From Sphingobacteriales bacterium (lineage in GTDB: Bacteria > Bacteroidota > Bacteroidia > Chitinophagales > Chitinophagaceae), in NCBI GenBank assembly GCA_016219985.1, contig JACRJO010000039.1:27061-91060 (forward strand): DNA of 64,000 nt, read 5' to 3'. Numbering within the stretch: position 1 is the first letter of the stretch; every line of letters starts with the position of its first letter. Both the position numbers and the translations under genes were made by a program. Shown in pieces: positions 1 through 8,259 of the stretch. Below the pieces are notes generated by a model. That model made no database searches and had not been told where the DNA came from. It saw only the letters and a program-made list of their open reading frames with translations.

Positions 1-2057
1 TTTATCACAAATGAACATTTATTAAAATTTAAATTCTGAGCCACCAACAAATTCTTTGAATTATAGTAGACAAACCCTGAATCGTTAACATCATTATAAA
101 ACTGGCTATACACTACATAAGAACTTAGCTGTGCCCCCCCCATTTTATAGTAATATCCCGCACTGGCAGATAATGTGTAGTACCTGCTTTCTGAGTATTG
201 ATCCTCGCTTGTTTTTACCAGTTGGAAAGAAGGATAATAGCCTATTGAAATCACCGGCCACTTCTTAAACCGCAAATTGGCCTGGAAACTGGCCATCACT
301 GCCGAACTCTTATAGGCAAAATTGACGAAAGGGTTGATATAATCATTTTGCTCAACCGAAGTAATAACGGTGATCTGCCTTTTGACAAAAGGCTGTTCCA
401 GTCTCCCTTTCCATCTTAGCTGAGAAGCCCCGGAAGTAAACGTGCTGAAAGACTGGAAATTAGCGCCTGTGTACCGGATGTTTGCGGTAAGCCGGGTTCC
501 GTATTTAGGCAGGCTAGCAAAAACCTTTGCTGCGTATGCTTCATTTTTACGATCATTAAATTTTGTGACAGCGCTCAGCCAGTTGCTCTTTTGCAAACTA
601 TCCAGGCTGTAATAGGGAGCAGTTGATTTAGCTACCTCAGCGATAAATAAAATGTTCCTGGTAATATTATAAACTCCCTCAACCGTAAAACCTGCCAGGC
701 TATACTCTGGTATTCTGCCCCCGGGCAGAGATACAGTTGATGCATTGAAAAACTGTCTCTTCCCTGTATAGTAGGTAAAGAATATATGGTTCCCGTTTCT
801 GGTCCCTTTACCAAACCGGGCAAGTGCCAGGTATTGCCTGGAATGGCTTTGAGCCGGAACAATGTAGTCCCTGAACCGGTAATCTACCTTACCAACTGCC
901 ACCGCGTAATAATACCGTGGATTATACTCAATTTGTATTCCCGTGATACTTATATTTCTTACTGACAACTCGGAATAGTCTGCCGTACTGCGGCCAATAC
1001 CAAAAGACTGAATAGCGGAAAGCGCTTTATAACCTTTCGGCAAAACAGTATCCGGTATACCTGCTTGTCTTAATTTCTGAGAAAGCGTCTTCATATCCTT
1101 TGCCTCGTTCACCTGCTTTCTGATCGACTCCAGGTCAGTTTCAATTCCGTTCTTCATATTCCTGTAGAGCATTTCTGCCCGGTCCAATTGCGCCAGGGCA
1201 CTGTCCAATTCTGTCCTTTTTTGAATCAATGTATCAGTAGTTAATTGCAGAGAAGATAACTTCCCGCTTACCGACATATTGGTTTTTTCTTTATTCAAAT
1301 CCAGGCTATCCAGGAAGTTATTGCTGAACTTATGCATAGCTGCCACGGGATGCTGGTCCGGAATTTCTATAGGGTTTCCCGCTCTTTCTGCAGTTGAAAA
1401 TTGCCCGGAATTCCTGTAATACTCCCGCTCCCTGTCTTCAACAATTTTTTGTGCAAACATGTTTCCCTGCATTGTTCCCCTCAAGGCTGAAACCTGCTTT
1501 CTTCTATAGTCAATTATCCTCTTTAGCGAATCCAGCGTACTGATCCTGTGAGCCATAAATGATGTTACTGCTTCCATTGCCCGTGCTTTCATAACCCGCT
1601 TGAAATCCGATGGGTTAAACTGGAAATTCAGATCAGTATAGTTTCTGAACAAAGGGGAATTGCTGAACCGGGCAGTCAGGTATAATCTAAAAGGGTATTT
1701 ATCCTTATATAAAAAATCGAGCCTCGTCTGCAGTGTATGCTGGTATATGTCACTTTCAGCGTAGGGTGTATCTATTCTGGACCGGTAGTTTACATCATAA
1801 AGGATATTTCCGGTAACTTTTAGCAAAGAAGGCTTTGGCTTATAAACTGCCGATTCTGCCTTTATGACGATAAGTGAAGGGGCACTTTTCGTTAAAGCCG
1901 GTATAGAAAAAAAATCTGTCCCCCCGGATTTGCAAACCTTGAATTTTTGAAAACTGATCAACGTATCCTGCTCACACAATGTATCCTGCTGCCCATAGGT
2001 GGCAGGTGTCATCAAAATGACACACAACAGCATAACGGTAAGCCGGATAAGGTTCAT
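1..2057 (-). CDS. Large secreted outer-membrane-type protein, C-terminus cut by window edge
   Basis: An uninterrupted minus-strand frame of 685 codons starts at the ATG complementary to 2055-2057 and runs off the left edge. Residues 1-22 form a signal peptide ending in TYG before QQ. About residues 60-170 have short aromatic-rich strands; about 190-340 are rich in K, E, Q and R and look helical or coiled-coil; from about 345 on, alternating hydrophobic and aromatic residues suggest beta-barrel strands. I do not recognise the family. It is more AT-rich than the genes after 11.6 kb. The next gene to the right is 1.5 kb away, so it is probably transcribed alone. Role unknown; envelope location is inferred from the signal peptide and strand pattern. 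Confidence 0.8.
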   Translation of the reverse strand, partial: MNLIRLTVMLLCVILMTPATYGQQDTLCEQDTLISFQKFKVCKSGGTDFFSIPALTKSAPSLIVIKAESAVYKPKPSLLKVTGNILYDVNYRSRIDTPYAESDIYQHTLQTRLDFLYKDKYPFRLYLTARFSNSPLFRNYTDLNFQFNPSDFKRVMKARAMEAVTSFMAHRISTLDSLKRIIDYRRKQVSALRGTMQGNMFAQKIVEDREREYYRNSGQFSTAERAGNPIEIPDQHPVAAMHKFSNNFLDSLDLNKEKTNMSVSGKLSSLQLTTDTLIQKRTELDSALAQLDRAEMLYRNMKNGIETDLESIRKQVNEAKDMKTLSQKLRQAGIPDTVLPKGYKALSAIQSFGIGRSTADYSELSVRNISITGIQIEYNPRYYYAVAVGKVDYRFRDYIVPAQSHSRQYLALARFGKGTRNGNHIFFTYYTGKRQFFNASTVSLPGGRIPEYSLAGFTVEGVYNITRNILFIAEVAKSTAPYYSLDSLQKSNWLSAVTKFNDRKNEAYAAKVFASLPKYGTRLTANIRYTGANFQSFSTFTSGASQLRWKGRLEQPFVKRQITVITSVEQNDYINPFVNFAYKSSAVMASFQANLRFKKWPVISIGYYPSFQLVKTSEDQYSESRYYTLSASAGYYYKMGGAQLSSYVVYSQFYNDVNDSGFVYYNSKNLLVAQNLNFNKCSFVI

Positions 2058-2381
2058 CAAGGCAGTTGGTCTATTTATGAATTTTCAAACGATTGTTATA
2101 CTAACCCGGTATCTACTTATCGTACTTTTCTATATCCCTGCCCAGGCATTACTTTTCTCAAATAGTAAAGCGCGATAAGGAAATCAAGATTTATCTATAG
2201 AGTAATCGAAATTCGACTCACGAAATTCCCGAGATTTCAAAATTGCTGGAAATCTTACCCCGCCGTCTTATAAAAGACAACACTACCCCTTAAGCCAAAC
2301 CTTACAGTTTGCCTAAATCGCTAGCAAAATAAAATTGATTGTTTGTCGGACCCAAAACTATCTACTCCTATCACCCTGGCC

Positions 2382-2443
2382 ATGGGGAAAAAAACGTCAG
2401 AAATTGCTTTTTTCCCCATCGCTCCTGGTTTTTTTCACCAGGA
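2382..2443. terminator. Two adjacent hairpins
   Basis: Bases 2382-2393 (ATGGGGAAAAAA) pair perfectly with 2408-2419 over 12 bp with a 14-nt loop. Immediately after, TCCTGGT at 2423-2429 pairs with ACCAGGA at 2437-2443 around a T-rich loop. No gene ends just upstream, so a terminator role is uncertain; they could be structural or regulatory. Confidence 0.4.
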
Positions 2444-3108
2444 ACAATGCCCATCAGCTAATAAAAAAGATCGTTTTGCTGCTAATCAGTAACCTGTACG
2501 GATAGAATTGAAAACCCAATTTAGAATTGTTTTTTTTATTTCCAAATTAAATATTAAACACTTTTTTAACATGCTACAAACATGCATATACGAAATCCAT
2601 AGTAGTTGATCAGGGTCAAAAGTTCCGATCAGAAGTCCGGTTAAGCTCAGAAAAGTAAAAGGATGCTGCTATTTCTATTGCAACCTTTTACCCATAAAGC
2701 AGGATAAGGTTTAATGATTCTGGCTCCTGATCAAATGAGGCATATCTGATATTTATCCCCCCTTAAAGACTCATTTCGTTGTAAACCTACCGGGCATGGA
2801 ATCATTAAAAAAGAGAAAAAAACGTCAAATCTCCGTTTTTTTCCCATGGTTATCTCATCCAGGATCCCTATTGCCGGGACCCCGGTTTAACCAGCCCGTT
2901 TTTCAGCGAGTCATTTTTGAACGGATTTATACCGGAGTCCCGGGTATTGATTTCACAATAGTTTCGGCCCTTGTAATCCTGCTCTTATGTACGGGCGAAC
3001 CAGGTAGTGCCGGAACTTGTCCAATGCCTGTATGGCAACCATTTGCAGGGCAGGCGGCCAGGTTCCGTCCGGGTTTCCTGCATACCATCTGCCATCCATC
3101 TCCCGCCC

Positions 3109-3152
3109 CTGTTCGACCCATGTTCGACCCGGACCGAACATGGGTCGAACAG
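3109..3152. repeat. 18-bp perfect palindrome containing GTTCGACCC direct repeats
   Basis: CTGTTCGACCCATGTTCG at 3109-3126 is the exact reverse complement of 3135-3152, with an 8-nt loop. Imperfect pairing continues outward (CCATCCATCT at about 3093 against AGATGGGTGG at about 3160). Each arm contains two GTTCG motifs, and further CGAAC/CGAAG motifs are scattered to about 3240. It could be a strong hairpin or a multi-site protein-binding region upstream of the DUF6266 gene. Confidence 0.7.
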
Positions 3153-3340
3153 GTATCGAAGATGGGTGGAAGCAAACCCGAAGCCGGAACGAACAATTCC
3201 CGAACACGCATCGAAGCGCTCCCGAACAACTCCCGAAGAAAAAAAAGAGGAAAAGGGATCAGCAGATTATCAATTCCTCTTAAACAGTTTATTATAAACG
3301 AGCGATCCCCTTGCTGCCTGTACCAGGCGCCGGGAGCCCT

Positions 3341-3415
3341 GTACCTTTTTGTACCTTCCTGTACCTTTTTATACCTTCTTATACCTTCCTGTACCTTCCT
3401 GTACTTTTTTGTACC
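3341..3415. repeat. 10-bp tandem repeat, consensus GTACCTTCCT
   Basis: Seven consecutive 10-bp units of the form (G/A)TACCTTYYT, plus a partial eighth, with no indels. The period is close to one DNA helical turn, so each GTACC would face the same side of the helix. It lies about 140 bp before the DUF6266 start codon. Confidence 0.8.
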
Positions 3416-3552
3416 AAATATGTCCTTCCTGTCACGGTAATTTGGATTTCCGCTTTTCGCGCTGCTACATTTGTTCCGGCAGTTGATCTGATACTAGTTA
3501 ACCCGGGAACTGCCGCAAACAACAATTTTAATTCATCTTTAATCTTTTTTTT

Positions 3553-4191
3553 ATGGCAAGACATGCGCAAGGTATCCTCGGAGAATTTTCCGGTAAAGTG
3601 GGTACCGTTATCGGTGGCAGCTGGAAGGGGATTCCCTACATGCGGGGCCGCTCCCTCCGCAAGAAAAACAGGAATATGACCGAAGCCCAGGTGCAGCAAC
3701 AGGCCCGGTTCAGGATGGCGACCCAGTTTATTCGTGCGATGAACATCCTGCTGAATACGAGCTATGAGGAAAGCTCCGGCAAAACCAACAAAAACCTGGC
3801 CCTTAAACAACTGCTCGAACAGTCCATTGGCGGGGTTTACCCGGATCTGTTTATCAACTACAGTACCGTGTATGTGGCAAAGGGCAGCCTCAAGAAAGCA
3901 GATAACCCGGCAGTTGCAGCGGGCACCCAGGGTATGCTCAACTTCAGCTGGACGGATACTTCCGGCCTCGGGAACAGTACTTCCGGTGATAAAGCGATCC
4001 TCGTGGCTTACTGTCCCGGCACAGGTGATTTCATGTTCAATGTGAATGCGGCGAGCCGTTCACAGGGCAACGATTCCCTGGATGTACGCTTCTTCTCCGG
4101 CAAGGAAGTACATACCTGGATATCCTTCCGGTCTGCTGACGGTAAACAAAGCGCCGACAGTATCTATACCGGTAAGCTGCTGGTGCCCTGA
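3553..4191 (+). CDS. DUF6266 family protein
   Basis: A 212-residue protein with the N-terminal signature of DUF6266, a family known mainly from Bacteroidota: MARHAQGILGEFSGKVGTV, then a Gly-Ser-x-Trp-Lys-Gly turn and an Arg-rich segment to about residue 40. The middle is helical and the C-terminal half (about 115-212) beta-rich. There is no signal peptide or membrane segment. The function of the family is not established. It is followed by a DUF5675 protein and two small membrane peptides up to a terminator at 5202-5236, which suggests a phage-like or envelope-acting cassette (inference). The ATG follows a T-run with no clear ribosome-binding site, usual for this phylum. Confidence 0.75.
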   Translation: MARHAQGILGEFSGKVGTVIGGSWKGIPYMRGRSLRKKNRNMTEAQVQQQARFRMATQFIRAMNILLNTSYEESSGKTNKNLALKQLLEQSIGGVYPDLFINYSTVYVAKGSLKKADNPAVAAGTQGMLNFSWTDTSGLGNSTSGDKAILVAYCPGTGDFMFNVNAASRSQGNDSLDVRFFSGKEVHTWISFRSADGKQSADSIYTGKLLVP

Positions 4192-4395
4192 GCACTCTTC
4201 CGCTACTGAACACTGATCCCGGCCAGCCCGGCCCGGAACAACCCCACTCCTCAACAGGAACTCATCAGAAAAGCGTACTGCATGTATGCGGGGTAAGCTT
4301 TTGCGCCTGCCGGAACCGGGATCGTGTTTTGCATCACAGCTTCAAGCTGCTGCACGCAACGGAGAATAACCAATAGCGAACATTAAATCAATTTT

Positions 4396-4791
4396 ATGGA
4401 ACTCGTACTTACCAGGCAATACAACGACAAAGGGGTCAGTGGAACACTGACTTTTAATGGCGAACGAATCTGCGACAGCATTGAGCCGCCCTGGCGGAAT
4501 AACCAGCGGCAAATTTCCTGCATTCCGGAAGGACGTTACCTGTTGACCCTGCGGTCCAGCCTGCGCTTTGGCTGGCACCTGCTGGTAAACAATGTACCGG
4601 GCCGCAGCCTGATCCTGATCCACGCGTTCAACTATGCGTTGAAGGAAAGCAGGGGCTGTATCGGGCCGGTTAAGAAACTGACCGGTCCCGGTCAGGGCCT
4701 GTCCTCCAGGGATGCACTCTGCGGGCTGATGCAGCTCGTTTTACCCTGCCTGAACAAACGTAAACCCGTTTTCCTGACAATTAAATCTTAA
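4396..4791 (+). CDS. DUF5675 family protein, possible peptidoglycan-active enzyme
   Basis: A 131-residue protein with the DUF5675 pattern: an N-terminal strand (LVLTRQYNDKGVSGTL), then IEPPWRNN and SCIPEGRY. His76 lies in LILIHAF and Cys88 in SRGCIG; this His-x(n)-S/R-G-C-I arrangement resembles the YkuD L,D-transpeptidase active site, but the functional link is my inference. It has no signal peptide, so export might rely on the holin-like peptides encoded next: the following gene starts three bases after this stop. Family assignment is fairly sure; the reaction is unknown. Confidence 0.7.
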   Translation: MELVLTRQYNDKGVSGTLTFNGERICDSIEPPWRNNQRQISCIPEGRYLLTLRSSLRFGWHLLVNNVPGRSLILIHAFNYALKESRGCIGPVKKLTGPGQGLSSRDALCGLMQLVLPCLNKRKPVFLTIKS

Positions 4792-4794
4792 AAA

Positions 4795-5010
4795 ATGAAC
4801 CTGATAGAAAGGGCCAACAGGCCTACCCCCAAATTCTTCCGCGTACTGCGGAATATCGGCCTCACCGTGGCTGCCATCGGCACCAGTATCATTGCCGCAC
4901 CGGTGGCTTTACCGGCCATACTCGTAAAACTGGCCGGTTACCTCGCGGTGGCCGGAACGGTGATGAGCGGTGTCAGCCAGGTGACGGTACCCAACGAAAG
5001 CGAAGAATGA
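4795..5010 (+). CDS. Small holin-like membrane protein
   Basis: A 71-residue protein with a charged N-terminus (MNLIERANRPTPKFFRVLRN), one or two hydrophobic segments at about 22-45 and 46-62 rich in Ala, Gly and Val, and an acidic tail ending NESEE. Size and charge pattern resemble phage holins, and similar peptides are common beside such genes in Bacteroidota. Its stop codon overlaps the next start by ATGA, implying translational coupling. A direct role in membrane permeabilisation is inferred from form and context only. Confidence 0.6.
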   Translation: MNLIERANRPTPKFFRVLRNIGLTVAAIGTSIIAAPVALPAILVKLAGYLAVAGTVMSGVSQVTVPNESEE

Positions 5011-5192
5011 ATCAGTCTTCCTTTTTTTCCGGTACGGGCTACAGTACCGCCATTGGTACCCTCCTCAGTATCATCCCGGGTATAAAGCTGGGTGATGTCT
5101 TACAGACAGTAATCCTTGGGGCAATCGGCGCATCCGTGAGCTTCCTGGTGACACTGGCCTGGAAACAACTGCTGAGGAATACAAAACGGTAG
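5007..5192 (+). CDS. Second small membrane peptide of the cassette
   Basis: A 61-residue peptide starting at the ATG that overlaps the previous stop (ATGA). It has a Gly/Ser/Thr-rich N-terminus, a hydrophobic stretch at about 33-52 (VLQTVILGAIGASVSFLVTL), and a basic end (KQLLRNTKR). Overlap with the upstream holin-like gene suggests the two products act together. No family is firmly recognised. A terminator hairpin follows at 5202-5236, marking the end of this transcription unit. Confidence 0.55.
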   Translation: MNQSSFFSGTGYSTAIGTLLSIIPGIKLGDVLQTVILGAIGASVSFLVTLAWKQLLRNTKR

Positions 5193-5201
5193 GCCGCAAC
5201 A

Positions 5202-5236
5202 GGGGCTGTATCAAAAAAGTGTACAGCCCCTTTTTT
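5202..5236 (+). terminator. Rho-independent terminator of the DUF6266-DUF5675 unit
   Basis: GGGGCTGTA from 5202 pairs with TACAGCCCC at 5222-5230, followed directly by six T. It lies 10 bases after the last holin-like gene. Confidence 0.85.
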
Positions 5237-5417
5237 ACCGGCGCTCCCGGTTCAGACACCCTACTATCCGGGAGGCCACCCGGCACGCCCGAATAACAAT
5301 TCCTGAGGAGGAAAAGTAAGACCCCTGCTTTGCCCGAAACGCCAATGCACTCATCAATACAAAAATTATTCTGAAAAAAACTAAACTTTCGGCCAGTTTT
5401 TCCAAAAAATCCGAAAA

Positions 5418-5425
5418 TAGTTTTG
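5418..5425 (+). promoter_or_regulatory. Candidate -7 box TAGTTTTG
   Basis: Exact match to the Bacteroidota -7 consensus TAnnTTTG, 26 bases before the ATG at 5451. No convincing -33 TTG was found at the usual spacing. Confidence 0.4.
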
Positions 5426-5450
5426 ATCTGCTAATCTGAAATCAACAGTT

Positions 5451-5663
5451 ATGAACATCCAACGCCATACCCATAACCGGGTAGTCTTGTACAGTAAAGA
5501 TATCTGTACTATCACCGGTAAAAAGTACAGGGCCGCCCGTAAACTCTACCACACTATTCTACAGTTCTTCAACAAAAAATCCGACCAGTTCATCACCATG
5601 GAGGAATTCTGCAGCTATACCGGCATCCGGGCCGAACTGGTTCAGGGCTTCCTGAAATACTGA
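5451..5663 (+). CDS. Small helix-turn-helix-like protein
   Basis: A 70-residue basic protein. Residues 14-68 read as two helical units: a YSKDICTITGKKYRAAR segment and an ITMEEFCSYTGIRAELVQGFL segment, both in the style of small Bacteroidota DNA-binding proteins in which a short helix and a T-G turn precede a recognition-like helix. DNA binding is an inference. It stands alone, 260 bases after the terminator at 5202-5236 and 26 bases before a membrane protein gene. Confidence 0.55.
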   Translation: MNIQRHTHNRVVLYSKDICTITGKKYRAARKLYHTILQFFNKKSDQFITMEEFCSYTGIRAELVQGFLKY

Positions 5664-5689
5664 TTTTTTAATAACTTAAAACTTTAATT

Positions 5690-6349
5690 ATGAAACTTGC
5701 ACTGATCCTTTTTTCTGCTTTTTTGCTGTTGCAGGCGGCAACTGTACTGTACGTGATCCCGGCCTGGAAAAGAGCCGCGGTAAGTTTCCGTCCTATGCTG
5801 ATTTTTATGGTGGTATATTTCATTTTGGAACTGGTCCAGGCCTTTGTGCCCGGCAAACCCTTTGTAAGGGTAAGTACCACCAATGTCCAGTACCTCACGT
5901 CCCTGTTGCTGGTTATCTGGCAGGCAAAACAATGGCATGTATTTGACCGGCGCCCCCGGCTTTTCCGGGCCTGGCTACTGACCGCGATAGGTTGCTGGAT
6001 TCCCGAACTCTATTTCATCGACCCGGGTGAAATACATGTTACCTGGTACTTTACTACTTGCGCCCTGATGATTACCCTGATGGCCATAGAAATGCTGAAC
6101 AGTAATATTACAAGGACCCGTGTACCCTTTTTTAAAAACCCGGTTTTCCTGTTCTGTACCGGCCTGATCTTTTCCTTTACCTTATGGGGGGTGATGGACC
6201 TGTTTACCATCTCCCTGCTGAATAGTAATCAGGCCAACCTGGTGCAGTCCTATTATTTATATATATCGCTCGGGATACTTACACAGGTACTGTTTCTCCG
6301 TTCGGTTTGGTGCATCCCTGCAAAAGAAAATTACGTTCCTTTCGAATAA
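5690..6349 (+). CDS. Polytopic membrane protein beside a two-component pair
   Basis: A 219-residue protein with about seven hydrophobic segments (roughly 3-22, 38-55, 65-83, 94-108, 117-137, 150-172 and 187-206) joined by short loops. No enzymatic motif is seen. It ends 41 bases before a sensor kinase that has only one membrane helix and no sensory domain, so it may be that kinase's membrane sensor or partner (inference from order). No family is recognised. Confidence 0.65.
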   Translation: MKLALILFSAFLLLQAATVLYVIPAWKRAAVSFRPMLIFMVVYFILELVQAFVPGKPFVRVSTTNVQYLTSLLLVIWQAKQWHVFDRRPRLFRAWLLTAIGCWIPELYFIDPGEIHVTWYFTTCALMITLMAIEMLNSNITRTRVPFFKNPVFLFCTGLIFSFTLWGVMDLFTISLLNSNQANLVQSYYLYISLGILTQVLFLRSVWCIPAKENYVPFE

Positions 6350-6390
6350 TTGTCAATGATTTTTATACCAGCCTTTAAAAGAAATAGTTT

Positions 6391-7167
6391 ATGCCAATCA
6401 GCCAGGATTACCTGTTCTTAATTCTAACCGGCGCTATCCTCCTCGTGGGTGGATTGATCGGGTATTTCATTTTCTCGATGATGCGGCAGTTTAAGAACTA
6501 CCTGCAACTGCAGGATGGCTTTAACCAGGCTAAAGTAGTAGCCCTGGAGCAGGAACGGCAGCAGATTTCGGCTGATCTTCATGATGATATCGGGCCGATC
6601 CTTTCGGCCATCCTCTATAAACTGTCGGACATTGAACCCGCGACCCAACGTGAAAAAGAACTACTGCGGCAATCCTGTGATCATGCCGATACGATCCATG
6701 TCCGTATACGGGCCCTCTCATCCATGCTGATGCCCCCGGCTATCCAAAGAACCGGGCCCTTTTATGCACTGGAAGAATTTGCCGAAACCTACCTGGCCGG
6801 CCGGCCGCTGAAGCTGGAAATCGTGGAAATGCCAAAACCGGACCTTGATATGTTCCGTTCCCTGCACCTTTTCCGGATATTGCAGGAAATCCTGCACAAT
6901 ACCCTGAAACATGCCAGGGCCAGCCGGCTTACAGTAGATGCCCGGATAGAAAATAATGTATTATTTATCGAAACAGTGGATGATGGTATCGGATTTGATC
7001 CTTCCGTAATAAAATCCAAACAGGGGCTGGGTCTGCAGAACCTGGCTATCCGGTCAAGGATGATACAGGCCACTCTTTCCACGCAGAGCTGGCCTGCCAT
7101 GGGCACCCGCTACCTGATCCGGGTTCCTTTGTCAGGAAATAAAAATGGAAAGATTAAACAGGAATAA
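6391..7167 (+). CDS. Sensor histidine kinase, NarL/LiaS type (HisKA_3)
   Basis: A 258-residue kinase with one N-terminal membrane helix (about 8-30), a short helical linker, the HisKA_3 phosphoacceptor motif ADLHDDIGP with His64, and an HATPase_c domain: N-box EILHNTLKHA (Asn170), G1 box DDGIGF (about 197-202) and G2 box QGLGLQN (211-217). There is no periplasmic sensory domain, so the signal probably comes from the preceding membrane protein. It should phosphorylate the regulator encoded 64 bases downstream. Confidence 0.9.
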   Translation: MPISQDYLFLILTGAILLVGGLIGYFIFSMMRQFKNYLQLQDGFNQAKVVALEQERQQISADLHDDIGPILSAILYKLSDIEPATQREKELLRQSCDHADTIHVRIRALSSMLMPPAIQRTGPFYALEEFAETYLAGRPLKLEIVEMPKPDLDMFRSLHLFRILQEILHNTLKHARASRLTVDARIENNVLFIETVDDGIGFDPSVIKSKQGLGLQNLAIRSRMIQATLSTQSWPAMGTRYLIRVPLSGNKNGKIKQE

Positions 7168-7231
7168 GAAAGTGAGGAGTTGTGAACCAACCCGGGACAC
7201 ATTAAACGTATAAACTCATCAACCCGTTAAC

Positions 7232-7915
7232 ATGTCAACTTTACAAAACATGACCCGGAAAATCCGCCTCGTAATGGCCGATGATCATGAACTCTTCCGG
7301 GATGGCTTTGCCGGGATGTTTGTTAACAACCCGGAGTTTGAGCTGCTGGATACAGCGCCCGACGGTCGTTTTCTGCTGGCGCTGGTGGAAAAATACCGGC
7401 CGGATGTTGTGCTGACGGATATCCAAATGGGTACTCATAACGGATTTGAAGTCACCCGGAAAATCGTAAAACTATACCCGGGCACCCCGGTCATTGCACT
7501 CAGTATGTTTGATGACAGTTTTAATATCATGGAGATGCTCCGGGCAGGGGCCTGTGGTTACCTCGTCAAGAATGCCCGGAAGGAAACGGTGATGGAAGCG
7601 ATCCGGGCCGCTAACCGGGGAGAGAACTATTATTGCCAGACGGCGTCCAGCCGGTTATCAGCGCTGATCGCTAAAGGTCAGTATAGTCCCGGCCAGGAGC
7701 CAACCCATGATTTCAGTGAAACCGAACAAAAGATCATTCAGCTACTGTGCGAGGAAAACAACAATGAGGAAATCGCCGAAAAAATCTTTACCAGTCCGTC
7801 CAATGTTAAACGCCTGCGCGCCATCATCATGGAAAAGGCCGGGGTTAAAACCACGATGGCCCTTGTTCTATACGCAGTGAAAAACGGGTTAGTGAACTGG
7901 CAGAGGGTTGATTAA
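7232..7915 (+). CDS. NarL-type response regulator with divergent LuxR helix-turn-helix
   Basis: A 227-residue regulator. The receiver domain (about 10-130) has the acidic pair ADDHE, phosphoacceptor Asp63 in VLTDIQM, and switch residues LSMFD and VKNA. The C-terminal domain (165-225) aligns with LuxR helix-turn-helix, but the usual TVKTH/TVExH recognition element is replaced by NVKRLRA, so its target sequence is probably unusual. Met7 is a possible alternative start. It is the expected partner of the kinase just upstream. Confidence 0.85.
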   Translation: MSTLQNMTRKIRLVMADDHELFRDGFAGMFVNNPEFELLDTAPDGRFLLALVEKYRPDVVLTDIQMGTHNGFEVTRKIVKLYPGTPVIALSMFDDSFNIMEMLRAGACGYLVKNARKETVMEAIRAANRGENYYCQTASSRLSALIAKGQYSPGQEPTHDFSETEQKIIQLLCEENNNEEIAEKIFTSPSNVKRLRAIIMEKAGVKTTMALVLYAVKNGLVNWQRVD

Positions 7916-8259
7916 CCATGCCGGTTGATTCGCGGGAAACTAAGGTATGAAGAACCCAGGTCCCGGAAACGGTGATTGTTGCATATCGTAATTACCGTTT
8001 CCGGTCCCCCCTGTTCTTAGTATTCTGCCCCTTAAAATTAAAAAAAAAAATCGACTGCTGACCCGAGTTTGTGACCATAACCGTTCGAAACTTGTCTTTT
8101 AAAGCTGAGCAAAAGAAATGAGCGTCTTTTCCGGTGTTAGTTCTTTGTGTAAACTATTATCAGTAACTGTATGAAGGAGTTAACCACCCGGGCAGGTACA
8201 GCTCCGCTCTGCCTGCCCGGGGAAGGTGAAAAAAAGTTTATGATCAAATGCTTAATTGA
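7916..8259. other. Intergenic region with two long hairpins before the SIR2-like gene
   Basis: No gene seen. CCGGAAACGGT at 7963-7973 pairs with ACCGTTTCCGG at 7994-8004 and may close the preceding operon, although no T-run follows. CCCGGGCAGG at 8187-8196 pairs perfectly with CCTGCCCGGG at 8212-8221, ending 38 bases before the SIR2-like start codon. The second half becomes AT-rich, marking the edge of the accessory patch. Confidence 0.6.

Larger units (their letters stand above)
2058..3552. other. Long non-coding stretch rich in hairpins and repeats
   Basis: No convincing gene lies here. Several overlapping open frames between 2796 and 3440 cover the same repeats in different frames and encode low-complexity Pro/Arg-rich text, so they are not taken as genes. 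It holds an A/T-rich hairpin at 2382-2419 with a variant near 2813-2843, a hairpin at 2423-2443, an 18-bp palindrome at 3109-3152, scattered CGAAC/CGAAG motifs up to about 3240, and a 10-bp tandem repeat at 3341-3415. It lies between the divergent large surface-protein gene and the DUF6266 gene, so it should hold promoters for both. Confidence 0.6.

Noticed and set aside
1947..2165. Plus-strand open frame of 72 codons at the start of the surface-protein gene
   Set aside because: It is antisense to the signal-peptide region of the real minus-strand gene and has no protein features.
3109..3152. tRNA-like or T-loop sequence because of GTTCGA
   Set aside because: No acceptor or anticodon stem can be drawn; the GTTCG motifs belong to a palindrome.
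2796..3440. Open frame of 214 codons (plus several overlapping frames on both strands)
   Set aside because: All frames cover the same palindrome and tandem repeats and encode low-complexity Pro/Arg/Leu text with no domain-like pattern.
8160..8259. Retron-like non-coding RNA partnered with the SIR2-like gene
   Set aside because: No reverse transcriptase is nearby; only hairpins are present.
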